Source: Thermomicrobiales bacterium
Lineage (GTDB): Bacteria > Chloroflexota > Chloroflexia > Thermomicrobiales > UBA6265
Direction of reading: 5' to 3'
Assembly (NCBI GenBank): GCA_019637585.1
Contig: JAHBVL010000009.1
Span: 19,177 to 83,176, forward strand
Length of the DNA stretch: 64,000 nucleotides
In this document: positions 52,615 to 60,984 of the stretch, in pieces
Numbering within the stretch: the first letter of the stretch is position 1
Layout of the letters: each line of letters starts with the position of its first letter
The notes under the pieces: model-generated
The model's database searches: none
What the model was told of the DNA's origin: nothing
Seen by the model: the letters and a program-made list of their open reading frames with translations, nothing else
Position numbers and translations under genes: made by a program

Positions 52615-53592
52615 CTATTGCGGACCATTCCGCTGAATCCAGTCGAGATACCGCCTCATCCCTTCGTCGAACGATGTCCGGGGTGACCAGCCGGTGTCGG
52701 TTTGCATTCTGGCATAGGTGGGGACGGGGCCCGGCGGTCCGCCGGCTACCAGATAGTTCGCTTCTGTTTCCGGAACAACCTCGTACCGGAATCCCGGCAG
52801 ATGACGGGCGAACGCTTCCAGCACGTCCCCGATCGAATAGAGATGGCCGCAGGTGATGGCGTAGCAATCGTGGGGAAGATTTCTCGTTGCCCAGGCGGTT
52901 TCGATCCCCTCGGCAACGTCTTCGACATAGGTCCAATCGAGCCAGGGACCCTCGAGCGAGTTGATGCGGACTGGTTGACCACCGAAGTGGATGCGCAGCA
53001 TTTCACGAGGCTCGGTGCCGCCCTGATAGCCAGGCGTATCCCGCTCCATTGGTCCGAAGACGTTGGCCAACCGTACGGAGACAGCATCGACGTCGAAGAG
53101 CTCGGCATATCGCCGGCAGACGCGTTCGCTCGTGTGCTTGGTCACCCCATAGAGCCCCGCGGCGTGGGAGGGCATGTCTTCGGTCAGGGTTGCCTCGTCA
53201 GGATGGGGACCCCACGCCGCGCAAGACGAAACGTAGACAAGGCGTTCGAAGCCGGGCAGCTGGCGGGCGACGTCGAGGGCAGCAACGGTTCCCAGCAGAT
53301 TGACTTCGATGATCCGCCGTGGTTCGGCCTTCTCCCGATGGAGCCGCGGCGTGATCGCCGCGGCATGAACGATCCGCGATACGCCATACTGGCGAGCGAC
53401 CTCAAGCATGCGTTCCTCGGAAACAACGTCGCCATGCTCGAAAATAATCTCCCCGGCGCCGTCCAGCATGTTGAGCAGAAGCGCGTCCGGCTCCATCACG
53501 TCGTAGGAAACGACCCGCTCGCCTCGTTCGGCCAACCGCCGCACGACATGACTCGGCACCCAGCCATTTCCACCCGTCACCAGTGTTGTCAT
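52615..53592 (-). CDS. NAD-dependent epimerase/dehydratase (extended SDR)
   Basis: 325 residues. The N-terminal nucleotide motif TGGNGWVPSHVVRRL, DVVSEE acidic region, IVHAAA, the catalytic Ser-Tyr-Lys set (YVSSCAAWG, YGVTKHTSE at about residue 145-153) and DWTYVEDVAEGI belong to extended short-chain dehydrogenases acting on nucleotide sugars or related substrates. The usual GxxGxxG is GGNGWVPS, slightly altered. It is divergent from argH. Substrate unknown. Confidence 0.85.
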   Translation of the reverse strand: MTTLVTGGNGWVPSHVVRRLAERGERVVSYDVMEPDALLLNMLDGAGEIIFEHGDVVSEERMLEVARQYGVSRIVHAAAITPRLHREKAEPRRIIEVNLLGTVAALDVARQLPGFERLVYVSSCAAWGPHPDEATLTEDMPSHAAGLYGVTKHTSERVCRRYAELFDVDAVSVRLANVFGPMERDTPGYQGGTEPREMLRIHFGGQPVRINSLEGPWLDWTYVEDVAEGIETAWATRNLPHDCYAITCGHLYSIGDVLEAFARHLPGFRYEVVPETEANYLVAGGPPGPVPTYARMQTDTGWSPRTSFDEGMRRYLDWIQRNGPQ

Positions 53593-53724
53593 TGTTTCCC
53601 CGACCGATCGAAAACGCTCGTGTCTCCGCCCTACTATAAAGGCCGGACGACTCTCGATCGGAGTCCGACCGGGTGTACACTCGCCAGCCGGAGTGCAGCG
53701 CGAATCCGGAGGGCGAGGATCGGC

Positions 53725-55200
53725 ATGACAGAGGGAACTTCAGGCGGTTCGGCGCGGTTGTGGGGAGGCAGATTCGCCGAACGGCCGGATCAGTCAGCCG
53801 AAAGCTTCACTGCGTCGATCATGTTCGACAATCGCATGGTCCGGGAGGACATTCGTGGTTCGGTTGCGCATGTCCGCATGCTCGGACGGCAGGGAATCAT
53901 TCCCGCTGACGATGCCGCGACGATCGAAGCCGGGCTCTGGAAGGTCTGGGACGATGTCGAAGCCGGCACTTTCGCCTTTTCCGTTGCCGACGAGGATATC
54001 CATACCGCGGTCGAACGCCGGTTGCGCGAGTTGATCGGAGCGGCGCAGGGCAAGCTCCACACTGGCCGCAGCCGCAACGATCAGGTCGCTACCGACACCC
54101 GGATGTGGACGAAGTTCGCTCTGCTGCGTGTCGCGCAGGGGGTGCACGATCTGGCGGCCGCGCTGGCGGACCAGGCGGCGGCGAACGTCGATGTGCCGAT
54201 GCCGGGATACACCCACACCCAACGCGCTCAGCCGGTCCTCTTCGCCCATCACATGCTTGCCTATGTGGAGATGCTCCGGCGCGATGCGGAACGTCTCCAG
54301 CAGGCGTGGAGCCGTGCCGATGTGATGCCCCTCGGATCCGGGGCAATGGCTGGTGTGACCTACCCGATCGACCGCGCATCGGTTGCCGCCGATCTCGGAT
54401 TTGGCGCGATTTCCCGCAACAGCATGGACGCCATTGCCGACCGCGATTTCGTGCTCGACGCCCTCTACGCTCTCTCGATGATCCAGTTGCACGTCTCCCG
54501 CCTCTGCGAAGAGCTGATCTGGTGGTCGAGCGGCGAGTTCCGCTTCGTCCAGATTTCCGATGCCTTTTCCACGGGCAGCTCGATCATGCCGCAGAAGAAG
54601 AACCCCGATGTCGCCGAGATCGCCCGCGGCAAAACGGGGCGGGTCGTCGGCAACCTGATGGGTACCTTCATGATGGTGAAGGGGCTGCCGCTGACCTTCA
54701 ACAGCGACATGCAGGAAGACAAGGAATCGCTCTACGAAGCCGTCGACACCGTGGAAGCGGTTTTGCCGGTGATGACCGGCATGCTGGCGTCGATGAAGGT
54801 CAATCGCGAGCGTTTGGCCGAAGCGGCGACGGGCGACTTCTCCCTGGCCACCGATGCGGCCGATTTGCTGGCCCGCAATGGCGTGGCGTTCCGTGAAGCG
54901 CACGAAGTGGTTGGCCGGCTGGTTCGTTCCTGCATCGAGCAGAACAAGACATTCGAGGATCTGACCGATGAGGAGTGGGCGGCGCTTCATCCGGTGTTTG
55001 CGGTCCAGAAACCGCCGCTGACCGCGCTGGAGAGCATCAACGCGCGAGACATCCCAGGGGGAACCGCCACGCCACGCGTTTCGAGCGCCATCGAGGAGGC
55101 TCGTGAGGGGCTGACCGCGATGCAGCAGTGGATCGATCGGGAAATGGCAGTCAGAACGCGCACCTTCAGCCGGAATTCCCCCGGAGCGTCGCCTCGGTGA
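53725..55200 (+). CDS. argH: argininosuccinate lyase
   Basis: 491 residues. It splits argininosuccinate to arginine and fumarate. Marks: WGGRFAERPDQSAESFTAS, LHTGRSRNDQVATDTR, PGYTHTQRAQPVLFAHH, and the fumarase-superfamily signature GSSIMPQKKNPDVAE (about residue 290) with the catalytic Ser loop. ATG at 53725 follows GAGGATCGGC; the frame is open to 52702 but the upstream part is antisense to the epimerase gene and has no ArgH similarity. Length is about 25 residues above average, at the C-terminus. It overlaps the GNAT gene by 4 bases (GTGA). Confidence 0.94.
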   Translation: MTEGTSGGSARLWGGRFAERPDQSAESFTASIMFDNRMVREDIRGSVAHVRMLGRQGIIPADDAATIEAGLWKVWDDVEAGTFAFSVADEDIHTAVERRLRELIGAAQGKLHTGRSRNDQVATDTRMWTKFALLRVAQGVHDLAAALADQAAANVDVPMPGYTHTQRAQPVLFAHHMLAYVEMLRRDAERLQQAWSRADVMPLGSGAMAGVTYPIDRASVAADLGFGAISRNSMDAIADRDFVLDALYALSMIQLHVSRLCEELIWWSSGEFRFVQISDAFSTGSSIMPQKKNPDVAEIARGKTGRVVGNLMGTFMMVKGLPLTFNSDMQEDKESLYEAVDTVEAVLPVMTGMLASMKVNRERLAEAATGDFSLATDAADLLARNGVAFREAHEVVGRLVRSCIEQNKTFEDLTDEEWAALHPVFAVQKPPLTALESINARDIPGGTATPRVSSAIEEAREGLTAMQQWIDREMAVRTRTFSRNSPGASPR

Positions 55201-55643
55201 CAGAAGCTGAGGTCAGGGTGGTTCCGGCCGATACCCAGCAGCGATGGGATGGGGTGCTCCACATCCGGCAGCGGGTGTTCGCCGAGGAGCAGGCGCTGGT
55301 CGATCTCGGCATCACCGATTCAGATGACGCCACCAGCCTCACGCTGGTCGCCATGCTGGGGGGCGCCGCCGTTTCGACGGGCCGGCTCTCGCCGCCGCTG
55401 CCCGCTCGTGCCGCGTATCTCTCCTGGATCGCCACGTTGCCGGAGTATCGGGGGCAGGGATATGCCAGCATGATCGTCGAACAGCTGATTGCGTCGGCCG
55501 ACTCGTACGGCTACCCGGAGCTCCAGCTCGCAGCGCAGACTCACGCGGTCGGTTTGTACAGCCGGTACGGTTTTTCGCGCCTGGGTCAACCCTACGTCGT
55601 GCGCGGCATCTCCCATCAGGCCATGACCCGCACCCATCGATAG
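55197..55643 (+). CDS. GNAT family N-acetyltransferase
   Basis: 148 residues. Acetyl-CoA motif A is LSWIATLPEYRGQGYASMIVEQLI (R-G-Q-G-Y, about residue 85-105), followed by ELQLAAQTHAVGLYSRYGFSR, a normal motif B. The start GTG at 55197 overlaps the argH stop (GTGA), implying translational coupling. A link to arginine synthesis (acetylglutamate formation) is suggested by context: small GNAT proteins next to argH sometimes act as ArgA. Acceptor not proven. Confidence 0.78.
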   Translation: MTEAEVRVVPADTQQRWDGVLHIRQRVFAEEQALVDLGITDSDDATSLTLVAMLGGAAVSTGRLSPPLPARAAYLSWIATLPEYRGQGYASMIVEQLIASADSYGYPELQLAAQTHAVGLYSRYGFSRLGQPYVVRGISHQAMTRTHR

Positions 55644-55674
55644 GACGTGCGCATTCCGGGGGATTGCCGACGTT

Positions 55675-55992
55675 CTATCCGATCATCAGGTGAACGGAAA
55701 AGCGGTTGAGGGGCGACTCGGGTTCCCAGGCTCTCGCTTCTTCGAGTGAGATCTCGACCGAACCCGGCGCTGCCGCTCGCAGCAAAATCGTTCGGTCCCC
55801 GCCGCTGCCGATGGCAGTGCTTGCCGGGGCGAAGTCGTCCTCCTCGGGCTGGAGGATGGTTTCGTCCGTTGCGACGATCGACCATCGAAACCCCGTGGTC
55901 GGGTTTTCGGGCAGGGTGATGCTCACGAGATCGCCGGTTTTCATCTCGTGGGTTGTGCCGCTGTCGTCGGCGTTGAGTCGCAATGTGGACAT
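55675..55992 (-). CDS. chagasin-like cysteine protease inhibitor (I42 family)
   Basis: 105 residues with all three binding-loop motifs of chagasin-type inhibitors: NPTTGFRW (about residue 30-37), GSGGDRTILLRA (about 62-73, the GxGG loop) and ARAWEPES (about 85-92, in the RPW position). Such proteins block papain-family proteases by inserting the three loops into the active-site cleft. ATG at 55992 follows AGGAAGAG. It is the third gene of a - strand set with a papain-like protease and a small partner protein, which strongly suggests a matched protease-inhibitor set. No signal peptide is seen. Confidence 0.88.
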   Translation of the reverse strand: MSTLRLNADDSGTTHEMKTGDLVSITLPENPTTGFRWSIVATDETILQPEEDDFAPASTAIGSGGDRTILLRAAAPGSVEISLEEARAWEPESPLNRFSVHLMIG

Positions 55993-56086
55993 CGTCGTTC
56001 TCTTCCTCCGCCGGCAGTATCGTGGCCCGGCGCCCCGCCAGTAAGGCGGCGGGGCGTCGAGTTGCACGATGCTACCCCGGCATCAG

Positions 56087-56530
56087 CTACCAGGCGTAGA
56101 TCTCGTGGATCAACCCGTCCGACTCTTCACGCAGATTGACGCTGCTTTGCAGCTGTTTGGCGTGAGAGCCGATCATGGTCAAAGCCACGATCGCCGAATC
56201 GGAGTTGACGGCCAGCCGTTTCCATCCGATCCCACCGATATGGACCCACGAGTTGCGATGCTGGTTGATCGACCACAACGCCGTGATTCGCTTGTCGTTG
56301 TGCCAGGTTGTGGCGCCAAATGCCTGCTGGGCCACGTCGGGTGGCGTGGTGAGGGGTGCGGTGTCGCCGGCGGCGGAGAAAGCGATCGAGGACTCCATCG
56401 CCGGCGGCGACTCGCTGGGTCCCGCCGAAGAGGCATTCTCAGTCACGGCCTCGCTTGGCGGTTCCTGTGCGGGAATCACCATCTCGTCGTCCGCCGTTCC
56501 TGCTGATTTGGATGATCGTGTCCGTGCCAT
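56087..56530 (-). CDS. small protein sharing the protease C-terminal domain
   Basis: 147 residues, not recognised. Residues 1-75 are low-complexity and likely disordered, rich in Ser, Ala, Pro and Glu. Residues 82-147 match the C-terminal domain of the neighbouring papain-like protease: LWSINQHRNSWVHIGGIGWKR against VWTIDQDRNAWAYIEGIGWKR, and an identical position of GLIHEIYAW against GFIREIYVF at the extreme C-terminus. Both contain an aromatic W-x-I-x-Q-x-R-N-x-W pattern. It starts 12 bases after the protease stop, so it is co-transcribed. It may be a carrier, substrate mimic or partner of the protease. Confidence 0.72.
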   Translation of the reverse strand: MARTRSSKSAGTADDEMVIPAQEPPSEAVTENASSAGPSESPPAMESSIAFSAAGDTAPLTTPPDVAQQAFGATTWHNDKRITALWSINQHRNSWVHIGGIGWKRLAVNSDSAIVALTMIGSHAKQLQSSVNLREESDGLIHEIYAW

Positions 56531-56542
56531 CGTCGCAACCTC

Positions 56543-57634
56543 CTAGAAAACGTAGATTTCGCGAATGAATCCGCCCTGCTGGCGAATGTTGCAGGGTCGC
56601 TGTGCGGCTTTGGCCGCCAGCAGCTGGGCGAGCATGTCGAAGAAGATGTTGTCGTTGTCGGCGGAAATCCGCTTCCAGCCGATCCCTTCGATATACGCCC
56701 AGGCGTTGCGATCCTGATCGATCGTCCAGACGCCGAGAATGCGCCGGCCATTCGTCCATTCGGACTCGACGCCGGTGACGCCCCACATCTCGGCGTCGAT
56801 GCCGACCTGTCCATAGGCGATTCGGAAATAGCCGCTGGCACCCCAGTTGGCACCCCAGCTGTTCTTGCAGATCCAGCATCCCTGAGCTTCATCGTATCCA
56901 ACGACGACGACGCAGTGGCCACCTTCGACCTTGCCGCTGACCTTTCGATAGACGCCGGAGCGATAGGAGAAGAAGTCGGTGTAGACGGTGAAGCAGCCGA
57001 CCAATGGCCCATTCGCTGACAGCCATTCTTTCATGGCGTTGGCGTTGGTCAGTCTCGTCCAGCTGCCGATGCGGGCAAGCCGGCCACCGGAGTCGCCGCA
57101 CAGACCGGTGCAGTTCTGATCCTGACCGACATACGGATAACAGGGATCATCGACCACCCCGCGATCGCGAATGGCGTCGAGTGCCGGCGGCACCCACCAC
57201 CCACCGTTCGATCCGCTGCACATTCGTCCCTGAGACCGGGCATGGCAGAAGAAAAGATGGGCTTCCGAGAGATCGATCGCCAGATTGGTGTTGCGGGCCG
57301 CGAATCGGTATGTTCCCTCAACCGCGCCGATCGACCCGAACGCCACGCACGATCCACAGCCTCCCTGGTCCCGCACCGGACTGCAATACGCGGTCAGATC
57401 GACGCTGGCCGGGAACCCCACCCCCCGGGTGGAGCGGGCGGTCTCCAGCGATTCGATCGCTATCGCCTCCCGGGTTGCCAGACTTGGTTCGCCAGCCGGT
57501 GGATTGAACCCCAGGTAGCGCTGGCGTTCGTCGTCGGACATTGCGGTGAGATTGGTAGGACCCGCTTCCCAGCCCGCTTCCTCTTTTTCGATCGCCGCAA
57601 TCACTTCTGACACAGAATATGAATCATCGGACAT
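56543..57634 (-). CDS. papain-like (C1A) cysteine protease with C-terminal IGWKR domain
   Basis: 363 residues. Catalytic residues: Gln90 and Cys96 in QGGCGSC, His240 in GGHCVVVVGYD, Asn258 in CKNSWGANWG, the complete C1A set. An N-terminal segment of about 80 residues (LTAMSDDERQRYLGF) precedes it, possibly a pro-part; no signal peptide is seen. Residues about 297-363 form an extra domain (VWTIDQDRNAW...IREIYVF) repeated in the next gene. ATG at 57634 is supported by AGAGG upstream; the reading to 57787 is not. Target unknown; the chagasin-like inhibitor two genes on should control it. Confidence 0.9.
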   Translation of the reverse strand: MSDDSYSVSEVIAAIEKEEAGWEAGPTNLTAMSDDERQRYLGFNPPAGEPSLATREAIAIESLETARSTRGVGFPASVDLTAYCSPVRDQGGCGSCVAFGSIGAVEGTYRFAARNTNLAIDLSEAHLFFCHARSQGRMCSGSNGGWWVPPALDAIRDRGVVDDPCYPYVGQDQNCTGLCGDSGGRLARIGSWTRLTNANAMKEWLSANGPLVGCFTVYTDFFSYRSGVYRKVSGKVEGGHCVVVVGYDEAQGCWICKNSWGANWGASGYFRIAYGQVGIDAEMWGVTGVESEWTNGRRILGVWTIDQDRNAWAYIEGIGWKRISADNDNIFFDMLAQLLAAKAAQRPCNIRQQGGFIREIYVF

Positions 57635-57959
57635 CGTCTTACCTCTTCTCTTCGAGCAATCAGCGCCTATCTGCTTGTCTGTATGTGGGAACGCCTGCGG
57701 CGGCACACCTCCTCTCGCGCTGAAGTCCGGATCTCGTGCCAGCCTGATGACGGCGCTGATCGGTAGGATGCTGGACTGACACACCACCGATATACACCCG
57801 CCAGAGGGTCAATGGAGCATCCTGCTGTGGCCGATTCGTGAGAATTACGTATGGATACGGATAGGGAAGAGCGATTTCCGGCTATGCGGTGGCTTGTTCA
57901 GCCGATTCAGGTCGATGCTGAGGAACTCGCTGGTGCAGGGAACTATCGCTGGAAATGCA

Positions 57960-58093
57960 GTGGTCCGGCACCGGGCCGGGCGCTACGCACTCAACGAAGA
58001 AATGAACCCTCCGTCGAAGAAATGCGGTGGTCCGGCACAGGGCCGGTGCTACGCACTCAGCGAGGAAACGAACCTCCCGTCAAAGAGGGATCT
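57960..58093. repeat. 67-bp tandem repeat, two copies
   Basis: Copies start at about 57960 and 58027 with GTGGTCCGGCAC and end in GAACC(C)TCC plus flanking bases; they contain GGTCCGGCAC-GGGCC and CTACGCACTCA segments. They differ at several positions. Confidence 0.75.
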
Positions 58094-58146
58094 CCTGCCG
58101 GAGCCCGCTCCACCGGTCCGAAACGGGCAACGCAGCGAGTGCAAAA

Positions 58147-58170
58147 GGGAGGGTCCAAAGTGACCCTCCC
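58147..58170 (-). terminator. terminator of the CoxL-like gene
   Basis: GGGAGGGTC / GACCCTCCC, 9-bp stem with 6-base loop. On the - strand it is followed by TTTTGC. It lies beyond the GGCAAAG repeats that follow the CoxL-like gene. Confidence 0.65.
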
Positions 58171-58187
58171 TCCGTGCTGCTACTATC

Positions 58188-58236
58188 TTTTGCCCTTTGC
58201 CCTTTGCCCTTTGCCCTTTGCCCCTTGCCCAGCGCC
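58188..58236 (-). repeat. heptamer array GGCAAAG after CoxL-like stop
   Basis: On the - strand TAG (58237-58239) is followed directly by GGCGCTG, GGCAAGG, four GGCAAAG units and GGCAAAA, seven units in register. Confidence 0.9.
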
Positions 58237-60573
58237 CTACGCACTCGCCTCGCTGATCGCGCGCCAGACTTTCTCCGGCGTCAGTGGCGTATCAAGGTGG
58301 TGGATGCCCCATGGCTCCAGCGCGTCGAGCACGGCATTGGCTGTCGCAGGGGTAGAGCCGATGGTTGCCGCTTCGCCGATACCCTTGGCCCCCATCGGAT
58401 TCAGGTAGGTGGTCGTGGTCGTGTGGTGTGATTCGAATTCCGGAAAGAAACCCGCCTTCGGCAGAGCGTAGTCGGTCAGGGTCGCGGTGATGAGCTCCCC
58501 ATTGTTGTCATAGTGCAGCTCTTCCCAGAGTGCCTGGCCGATCCCCTGTGCCAGTCCGCCATGCACCTGACCGGTCACCAGATTGGGGCTGATGATGTTG
58601 CCGCAGTCGTCGACCGACACATAGCGCACGATCGTCGTCTCACCGGTATCGGGAGAAACCTCGACCACCGCGATGTGCGTGCCAAACGGGAATGTCTCCT
58701 CCGGCACACGGAAGAAGTCGGTCGTGTCGAGTCCCGGATCGACGCCTTCAGGAAGATCGTCGCTGTACGCCTTGTCCGCGATGTCCTGAAGGGTCACGCC
58801 CCGGCCCGGAACGCCCTTCACCTGATAGCGGCCATCGACCAGCTCGATGTCCTCGGCCGACGCTTCCAGGATGTACGCCGCGATACGCGACGCTTTTTCC
58901 CGGATCTTGTCGAGCGACATCATCAGCGCGGCGCCGCCGACCGCCAGACCGCGGCTTCCCATGGTGCCATTGCCCTGCGGCGTGGTGGCGGTGTCGCCAT
59001 GGTGCACGACGACCGCTTCGAAATCGGCGCCGATATAGTCGGCAGCCATCTGCGAGAAGGTCGTTTCCTGCCCCTGACCGTGTGGTGAGATACCGGTGAA
59101 GATCGATACCTGCCCGCTTGGTTCCACGCGGACGGTCGAGCTCTCGTAGGGGCCGAAGCCGCAAATCTCGACGTATGACGCTACGCCAATACCCAGGTAG
59201 CGGCCCTCCTCGCGAAGCCGGGCCTGTTCCTGACGCAATGTCTTGTAGTCGATGACCTCCATGGCGTGGTCGAGCGCTTTGGCGTATTCGCCAGTGTCAT
59301 AGACCTCGCCCGTCAGCGTTTCGAAGGGGAACTGCTCGGGCGGAATGAAATTGACCCGGCGCACCTCGGTCGGGTCGAGCCCGCCCTTGTCTGCGATGAG
59401 GTCCATGAGGCGCTCGAGATAGAACGCAGCTTCCGGCCGCCCCGCGCCGCGATAGGCGCCATTGGCCATTGTGTTTGTGTAGACCCCTTCGACCACATAG
59501 TCGAGATTGTCGACCAGGTAAGGACCAGCCGACATCACCCAGGTGGCCCAGGCCAGATCGAGCGCTTTGGGGTAGGCGCCGGAATCGAGAAGAATGCGCG
59601 CCTTGAGTGCGGTCATCCGGCCGTTGGCGTCGGCGCCGACCTCGAATTCCGCCCATTGGTTCCGTCCGTGGTTTGTGGCCAGGAAGTTCTCCGACCGGCT
59701 TTCGATCCACTTGACCGGCCGCTTCATGTCCCAGGCAATGGCGCAGACGATGAAGTCCTCTGGATAGCCGCCGATCTTGCAACCGAATCCACCGCCGACT
59801 TCTGGCGCGATGCAGCGCACCTGGGTCTGGCTGAGACCGAGGGAGGCGGCGATCTCGTTGCGATTCCAGTGGGGAGCCTGGGTCGAACTCCAGAAGGTCA
59901 GTCCGCGTAGAATCGGGTCGGGCTGCGCCAGAATGGCTCGCCCTTCCATGGGAGCCGGGTGGCAGCGCGGCGACCGGATCTTCACCTCGAAGCGAATCGC
60001 CGCATCATTCAGCGCCGATGCGACGTCGCCATGGACGGTTTCCTCGCGGACGCTGATGTTGTTCTTCACTTTGTCGTAGAGCTGCGGAGCGCCATCCTCA
60101 CGCGCCTCGTATGGATCGATGACCGCGTCCAGCTCCTTGTAGGAGACCTCGACGTACGCGGTGGCGTCGTTGGCTGCGGCGCTGGTTTCGGCGACGACCG
60201 CCGCGACCGGCTCGCCGACGTAGCGGACTCGCCTGGTTTCGATCGGCCTGTTCTTGGGAACGACGATGGCGTCCTCGTCATCCCGATCCTTGTAGTGAGA
60301 GTGTCCCGTGTCGCCTTCCGGGATGATCGGATAGTCGTTTTTCAGAATCTTGGCCAGGTCCTCGCCGGTGTAGACAGCCAGAACGCCCGGCTGTGCCAGC
60401 GCCGCCGACTTGTCGATACCGGTGATGTCCGCGTGGGCGTACGGGCTGCGAACAATGGCGACATGCGCCAGTCCCGGGATCTTGAGATCGTCCACGTAGG
60501 TCGACGATCCAGTGATCAGGCGTGGATCTTCCTTGCGCTTGACTGATGCACCGACATATCTGCTCAGAACCAT
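58237..60573 (-). CDS. molybdopterin-containing hydroxylase large subunit (form II CoxL-like)
   Basis: 778 residues of the xanthine oxidase/aerobic CO dehydrogenase large-subunit family. An N-terminal FAD-interface-like part (ARVRRKEDPR-like VKRKEDPRLITG) is followed by two molybdopterin-binding regions (EVGGGFGCKIG, GHGQGQETTFSQMAADYIG, GIGEAATIGSTPA). The active-site loop is NGAYRGAGRPEA. Form I CO dehydrogenases carry AYxCSFR there, form II AYRGAGR, so this is form II with unproven CO activity. Genes for the small (FeS) and medium (FAD) subunits are not adjacent. The TAG stop is followed by GGCAAAG repeats. Confidence 0.88.
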   Translation of the reverse strand: MVLSRYVGASVKRKEDPRLITGSSTYVDDLKIPGLAHVAIVRSPYAHADITGIDKSAALAQPGVLAVYTGEDLAKILKNDYPIIPEGDTGHSHYKDRDDEDAIVVPKNRPIETRRVRYVGEPVAAVVAETSAAANDATAYVEVSYKELDAVIDPYEAREDGAPQLYDKVKNNISVREETVHGDVASALNDAAIRFEVKIRSPRCHPAPMEGRAILAQPDPILRGLTFWSSTQAPHWNRNEIAASLGLSQTQVRCIAPEVGGGFGCKIGGYPEDFIVCAIAWDMKRPVKWIESRSENFLATNHGRNQWAEFEVGADANGRMTALKARILLDSGAYPKALDLAWATWVMSAGPYLVDNLDYVVEGVYTNTMANGAYRGAGRPEAAFYLERLMDLIADKGGLDPTEVRRVNFIPPEQFPFETLTGEVYDTGEYAKALDHAMEVIDYKTLRQEQARLREEGRYLGIGVASYVEICGFGPYESSTVRVEPSGQVSIFTGISPHGQGQETTFSQMAADYIGADFEAVVVHHGDTATTPQGNGTMGSRGLAVGGAALMMSLDKIREKASRIAAYILEASAEDIELVDGRYQVKGVPGRGVTLQDIADKAYSDDLPEGVDPGLDTTDFFRVPEETFPFGTHIAVVEVSPDTGETTIVRYVSVDDCGNIISPNLVTGQVHGGLAQGIGQALWEELHYDNNGELITATLTDYALPKAGFFPEFESHHTTTTTYLNPMGAKGIGEAATIGSTPATANAVLDALEPWGIHHLDTPLTPEKVWRAISEASA

Positions 60574-60674
60574 TGGTCACTATCTCCCGGCTGTGCATTT
60601 CCAGCACGTGTGCTGGCTCCGCCCTCACCAAATGTGAATCTGTTGACGGGTATTGTACTGGGATTGCGAGCGGG

Positions 60675-60716
60675 GCAGGCAGCCGGCTGCAGGCAGCGGG
60701 CTGCGGGCAGTGGGCA
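60675..60716 (+). repeat. heptamer array GCAGGCA-type, 6 units
   Basis: GCAGGCA, GCCGGCT, GCAGGCA, GCGGGCT, GCGGGCA, GTGGGCA in register. Confidence 0.85.
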
Positions 60717-60851
60717 GCGTGTCGCGATCGGGAGTGGCTTCCTCTCTCCGTACCGCCAGCCGGCATAGTGCCGGGTTCTACGATTTCCCGGCATTCGTCT
60801 CCCCGCCTTCCGGTACTGTCGGCCGGCATGGACAGATGCGATTCCCCGTCT

Positions 60852-60891
60852 CCTCTCCGCCTCTCCGCCTTCCCGCCTCTCCGCCTCGCCC
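60852..60891 (+). repeat. octamer array CCTCTCCG-type, 5 units
   Basis: CCTCTCCG, CCTCTCCG, CCTTCCCG, CCTCTCCG, CCTCGCCC; the only array of this kind in the window with a period of 8 rather than 7. Confidence 0.8.
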
Positions 60892-60984
60892 GTGGTACAC
60901 TCCGCCGGCTCGAACTCCCGAGTGGGTCAGCCTGCTTGCTGATCGTCGTTTCCGGTGTACGGAAGTAGAAGAAGGAGCTCACTG

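Larger units (their letters stand above)
57635..58236. other. non-coding region between protease and CoxL-like gene
   Basis: About 600 bases without a supported gene. It holds two copies of a 67-base repeat, a terminator stem and a heptamer array, described separately; the remainder (57640-57950) shows nothing recognised. Confidence 0.65.
60574..60984. other. intergenic region with heptamer and octamer arrays
   Basis: About 410 bases without a supported gene between the divergent CoxL-like gene and rplY. Holds a 6-unit heptamer array and a 5-unit octamer array, described separately, and probably the promoters of both genes, which I cannot place firmly. Confidence 0.65.

Noticed and set aside
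52702-55200. 832-residue reading frame ending in ArgH
   Set aside because: The first 341 codons are antisense to the epimerase gene; ArgH begins at 53725 with its own ribosome site.
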